Assembly (NCBI GenBank): GCA_030248225.1
Contig: JASANE010020314.1
Span: 1-64,000 of the forward strand
Length of the DNA stretch: 64,000 bases
Source of the DNA: Trileptium ribeirensis
Taxonomy: Eukaryota > Nematoda > Enoplea > Enoplida > Thoracostomopsidae
Direction of reading: 5' to 3'
The notes beneath the pieces were generated by a model. That model ran no database searches and was not told where the DNA came from. It saw only the letters and a list, made by a program, of their open reading frames with translations. The position numbers and the translations under genes were made by a program. This document shows positions 59,906 through 64,000 of the stretch, piece by piece; position 1 is the first letter of the stretch; each line of letters begins with the position of its first letter.

Positions 59906-62900
59906 ACAAAATTTGAGGTCGGGTCTTCATGCTATTCCTGAATGACAAGTCTCATATTAAAATTCTGTTAAAGTATCTTCAACAACAACTTAACAATTTC
60001 ATTAAAATGTTTGGTAACATTGTCCATACTCTTTGAAACCCGTGATGTAAATGTTTAAACCGTTTGGACAAGAATATGAGATCGCCAAAAATATTCGATT
60101 ACCGATTTTTGTGGGGATGACAAAAGAGGATTATTGCTAGTTGCATACAAAGATTTAGTTTCGCACAATTGGTACATCATTAACAATTTTGAGTTTTTGT
60201 ATGATACAATATACATATACATAATTGACAAGGATCGGCCGTAGATTTAATTTTTTGTGGAAACTTCGCAAAATTAGACGAGTGAGTTGCGTCATAACTT
60301 TACTTATGAATATGTAGCGAAGCCTAAAATCCTCTGGACAAAATCAGAGTCACGAGCAAAACTCAGATATAATTTAACTTACGCCACTCCTATAGGACTA
60401 CCAATCCTTGACCATGTAGTATGTATGCGCCAAACTATCCGCAAGTATATTATGTGGAAGTGTACCCAAGGGAATGATTGTTGAAAACAGCGAGTACGAC
60501 CCTGAGGTCTAGTAATGGGAAGATATATGTCACCAACCAAAGGTTCCAATAGGAAGGGAATTAGCGTCCTTTCCTGTAATACACTTAACTTTTAAGCCAC
60601 AGTAATACGGCCAAACGCCTCAGGTAATAGGGTACCGCAATTATGCTCAAACTCCACCACTACTTTTACACGTGCTATTGTGTACTAGTGTATTTATACA
60701 CCGTACTTAGAAAATTTTAACAATAATTAGAACTACTTACTAGCGGCAACTGTATCGGAGAGAACTCCCCGACTGAGCTGTGCTACTGGCTTATATGCTT
60801 TCCCATTTCCCAGTATATGACCACAATTTCTTAACTTAAGATAAAAAATTATTTTTTCTTAGCTTGACATGAAATGTCAAGTGCCCCACACTTATTATGA
60901 TTCGGTTGAGGTTTAGAAATTGCACCCTTGACTACATAAATTGTAGAAACTACTACGGTGATGTATCATTCACGTGAATTCTTTCCTAACGACCACAATG
61001 TTAATGCTCATTTCTCGACGTCTTTCCTGTTATTTATCCTTGAATGCATCACTGCATCAAAGTCATAACCATACTTCTTACATCACGGTTCCGTGCGCTG
61101 TTATGCTACAAAAGATTCCGCAAATGATCAGATTTCTCAAAACCAAAGTCTCACACTAATATAGGCAATAAATATAGGCAATTCTGCCTTTCTCTATAGG
61201 AATACTTTTTTGTGAATCACTAAAATCTACTATAACATAGCCGAAATGAAGTAATGCAAAATACTAAGACAATTTATTGTATTTCAAAGACAAAGTCAAA
61301 CTGGAAAATTCAGCTTTGACTCACCGCGTTTGTATCCACATTATGACAATTTTACGAATTGTGTAAAATGATCTACGGCTAAATTTCGGTCTTCAGAAAA
61401 GATTTAGTTTTAGCGGCTTGAACTTTGATTAAGAAGCAATCAACAACATAATACGGTTCAATTCCATCATTTCAGCGTTACCGGAATCGACAGGGTACAT
61501 GAACAAGTCCAAAAACGCATATTAACATTAACAAGACGTATAACCCAGCTAAACACGCATATTTCATTGTACCCATTTCCTAAAATAAGTCTCGATTACA
61601 GTTCTCCATGCTAATAAATCCGGCTAATTGCCTTATAAACAAATTATTCAATGTTTGATATACCCGTTCTAAAGTACAAGTAAATTGCATGTTATAGGTG
61701 AAGCACGAGTGCCTGCCTAAGTAAAATCATCTAATGGGATACCGAAAAATGAAATTCGGGGCAAAAAAATATTTTTGAACAATCGCAACATTAACATCTC
61801 ACACAACGAATAAACATAAGGCAGTTACTACTAGTTTTAGTACTTTCATAGGTCCTAAAGCCCTTATGGGATATATAAGAAGCACACCGCACAAAATATG
61901 ATTCTAAAAGTACGTGGCATTTTGTTCATCCGCAAAATACGATACGATTAATGCCGCCATGAATATAGATTTGAACATAGGATTCATAGTATTAATGCGA
62001 ACAACGTCATGAATGTATTATCTAACTCATTTATTCCTTGTGCAAGGAGATAAAAGTCAATGTTCAATTCTTCATTCGCGCTTTTGTGGGGTTTCGTTAC
62101 CTTGAACCCCTGACACGCAAATTGGAAAAAAACAGCTCACGCAACGGCGACATTCGTTGACTGAAATTTAGTGTGACCACTGATTCTGCATGTCCGGAAC
62201 ACGCAGAATAGGCTCGAAAATAATCTCATGTTTCTCTACCTGGTCAGTGACGCAGAACAAGCCAACATCCACTTAATGAATAGTTTAAATAGACATCACT
62301 ACAGTTATAGAATACAGGATCTGGGTACAGAATTACACAATATTTCGTAAAAAATGAATATACCATGCCGCGCAAATAAAATCCAATTCGAACCAAGTGG
62401 CTATTTATGGATACTCCGTACGGTTAGAATTTATTATCCGTAGAGTCTTAGCCACTATACGATTAGAGATGTGTATTGAGGCTTCTTGAAGCTAAGCAGT
62501 TGGGTATCTAATTTACCAATTATGCATACAATTTTAACATTTATTTAAATGTTTGTCGACCACCAAATGCAGGACTGTAGCATGACTTACTTAAAAATAC
62601 ATGACATTTGTTGTTACTCACGGATACCAAAAAATCTGATAAGAACCAATTCCACGCTAGAAGGTACAAACATTTTCCCAAAAAATATTGATTAAGCTAG
62701 TCATGTACAAATTTAGGAACCACAAACAAGGTAATTTACCGCATTTACATTAGTCAGATTTATCGCTTACGTTATTCCTCGTAAAAACGGACATCGGTTA
62801 GTCATGGTTTACTCCGCAATAATTCCATTTGATTTAAAATATTCTTTTTTTACAAATTTAACTATTTTCCTACACACTGTTTTTACGCAATATAAACATT

Positions 62901-63309
62901 CGCGTCAGCTGTATCCATCTAGTAGCATGCTTTTGTAAACATACAGCCATCTACTCGAATTGCGGCGATCCAGGGGTCGATGACGGTTCTGTCATATATG
63001 TACAACTGACTCATGAAAAAGTGTTTAGCAAGTCTCAGTTATTTTATGTCAGAATTGTTATATCCAGCAAGTCAGTTTAGAAAAAATATTTAGCGAATAT
63101 AAAATATACGATCGGAGCCATGTGTTCGTTTTAAACAATTTTATATCATACAGGAATGGTTTCTGTATTATTTGAACAACACTAATGAAAGTTAACGAAA
63201 AATGTGTATAATCACATGATATTGCAGACCATAATGACTCTAATAAATTTTTTTTATATTTGTTGTCAAAAAGGCCTTCAGCACTTGTCAAAACTTTGAA
63301 ACAGCATAA
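59906..63309. other. Intergenic DNA, nothing recognised
   Basis: Short frames only; no repeat or RNA gene seen. Confidence 0.4.
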
Positions 63310-63762
63310 TATACGTTTGAAGCAGGCGCTGCAACCAGCATAAGTTATAAACAGTTATTGCGTAGGAATTGCAACCATCAAAATGGATTAGTGTGCAACA
63401 TCTCTGGACACAACGTTTACGCTTATGTAAAGCCAAAGTTGTATAACAAAATAGCAAAATCTCGGTCAGCAGTAGTGGTAATTCCGGCAAAATCGACCAT
63501 GAAATTCCTTTCAATCGGTTCAAAAAATGGTATGAAGATCTCGAGGAACAAAATTCATGCACATTTTCCATCCGGTCCGAAATTACAATCAATTCCTTCT
63601 AGTACATATAAGAGCCTAAATTCAAATAAAAACGACAATTTTTTACACAAATTTGGTGACTGCTATTTAATTACTAATTTAGGTATAACGTTAAGAAATA
63701 TTATGTTTGACAACAATCCAGAAACACGGCTGAACGGTCCAATCTTACGTCCCAAATTTTAG
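63310..63762 (+). CDS. Hypothetical 3' exon, about 150 codons open
   Basis: The frame is open from just after a stop at 63307 to TAG 63760-63762, but its first internal ATG is at 63382, so an upstream exon joined at an AG (for example AAGCAG near 63324 or GCGTAG near 63366) is more likely than a start here. The product is basic and Asn-, Ser- and Lys-rich, ending LNGPILRPKF. No domain recognised. The length is notable in this AT-rich DNA. An opposite-strand frame of 104 codons overlaps, weakening the case. Confidence 0.3.
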   Translation, partial: YTFEAGAATSISYKQLLRRNCNHQNGLVCNISGHNVYAYVKPKLYNKIAKSRSAVVVIPAKSTMKFLSIGSKNGMKISRNKIHAHFPSGPKLQSIPSSTYKSLNSNKNDNFLHKFGDCYLITNLGITLRNIMFDNNPETRLNGPILRPKF

Positions 63763-64000
63763 TGGTAACCGAAAATTCAAAAGCAGACGATATATACATG
63801 GTTAATGATGCAGCTACAAGAAACTAGAGACCTCGAGTATAAAAAACGTAACATAAGACCAAGTCTTGTTGGTAGCGAAAATACAGTCTCAGCATCACAG
63901 GTATTGCATAAAATCGTCTATTGAACTTTTAGTTATATAACTTCTCTATTTTGTTTCGCAACAAATGGAAAAACAAAAGTTTTGCAAAATTTTTGATTGG
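63763..64000. other. Window end, nothing recognised
   Basis: AT-rich sequence after the last open frame. Confidence 0.4.

Overview
The window looks like nuclear DNA from an AT-rich, intron-bearing invertebrate animal. It holds one clearly recognisable gene, split by a canonical GT-AG intron and coding for a class A biogenic-amine receptor. The rest is non-coding DNA crowded with tandem arrays, fold-back elements, MITE-like elements and tRNA-like SINE heads. Nothing resembles bacterial, viral or organellar gene organisation. I cannot fix the phylum: flatworms and tunicates both fit the composition and repeat load, and only database searches would decide.

Region by region. 1-12.12 kb is a very large inverted repeat: two arms of about 3 kb (1-3100 and 9124-12121) face each other across a 6 kb spacer. 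The spacer carries an in-frame tandem array of small exon-like units on the minus strand (about 4.9-5.3 kb). 12-20 kb is mostly unannotatable AT-rich DNA, with a tRNA-like SINE head near 17.0 kb, a 62-bp minisatellite (17.59-18.03 kb) and a 105-bp array (18.73-19.05 kb). 20.2-21.75 kb holds two related long-TIR elements with 8-bp target-site duplications. 24.1-26.2 kb holds a strongly palindromic GTTACGC-rich repeat related to sequence at 55.3 kb. 29.9-32.0 kb is a 14-copy, 151-bp satellite with a five-monomer higher-order period. 33.8-35.2 kb holds a 185-bp array and a fold-back element. 35.9-37.3 kb has two longer minus-strand ORFs of unknown meaning. 38.2-39.7 kb has two further tandem families.

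40.26-49.32 kb is the receptor gene. Exon 1 (40264-43012) carries TM1 to the start of TM6, including a third intracellular loop of roughly 670 residues. Exon 2 (49052-49317) carries the rest of TM6, TM7 and the tail. Together they encode 1004 residues. The 6.0 kb intron is filled with three unrelated tandem arrays (20-bp, 107-bp and 363-bp units). Downstream lies a 49-bp hairpin minisatellite (49.5-51.2 kb) split by a 484-bp Harbinger-like MITE, then a second such MITE (51465-51844). From 52 kb to the end I see only short or degenerate repeats and one uncharacterised open frame (63310-63762).

Only the receptor is a confident protein-coding gene. The other coding suggestions (mini-exon array, arm ORF, 35.9-37.3 kb ORFs, 63.3 kb ORF) are hypotheses from splice signals or unusual openness. 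Copy numbers and coordinates of repeats were read by eye and may be off by several bases.
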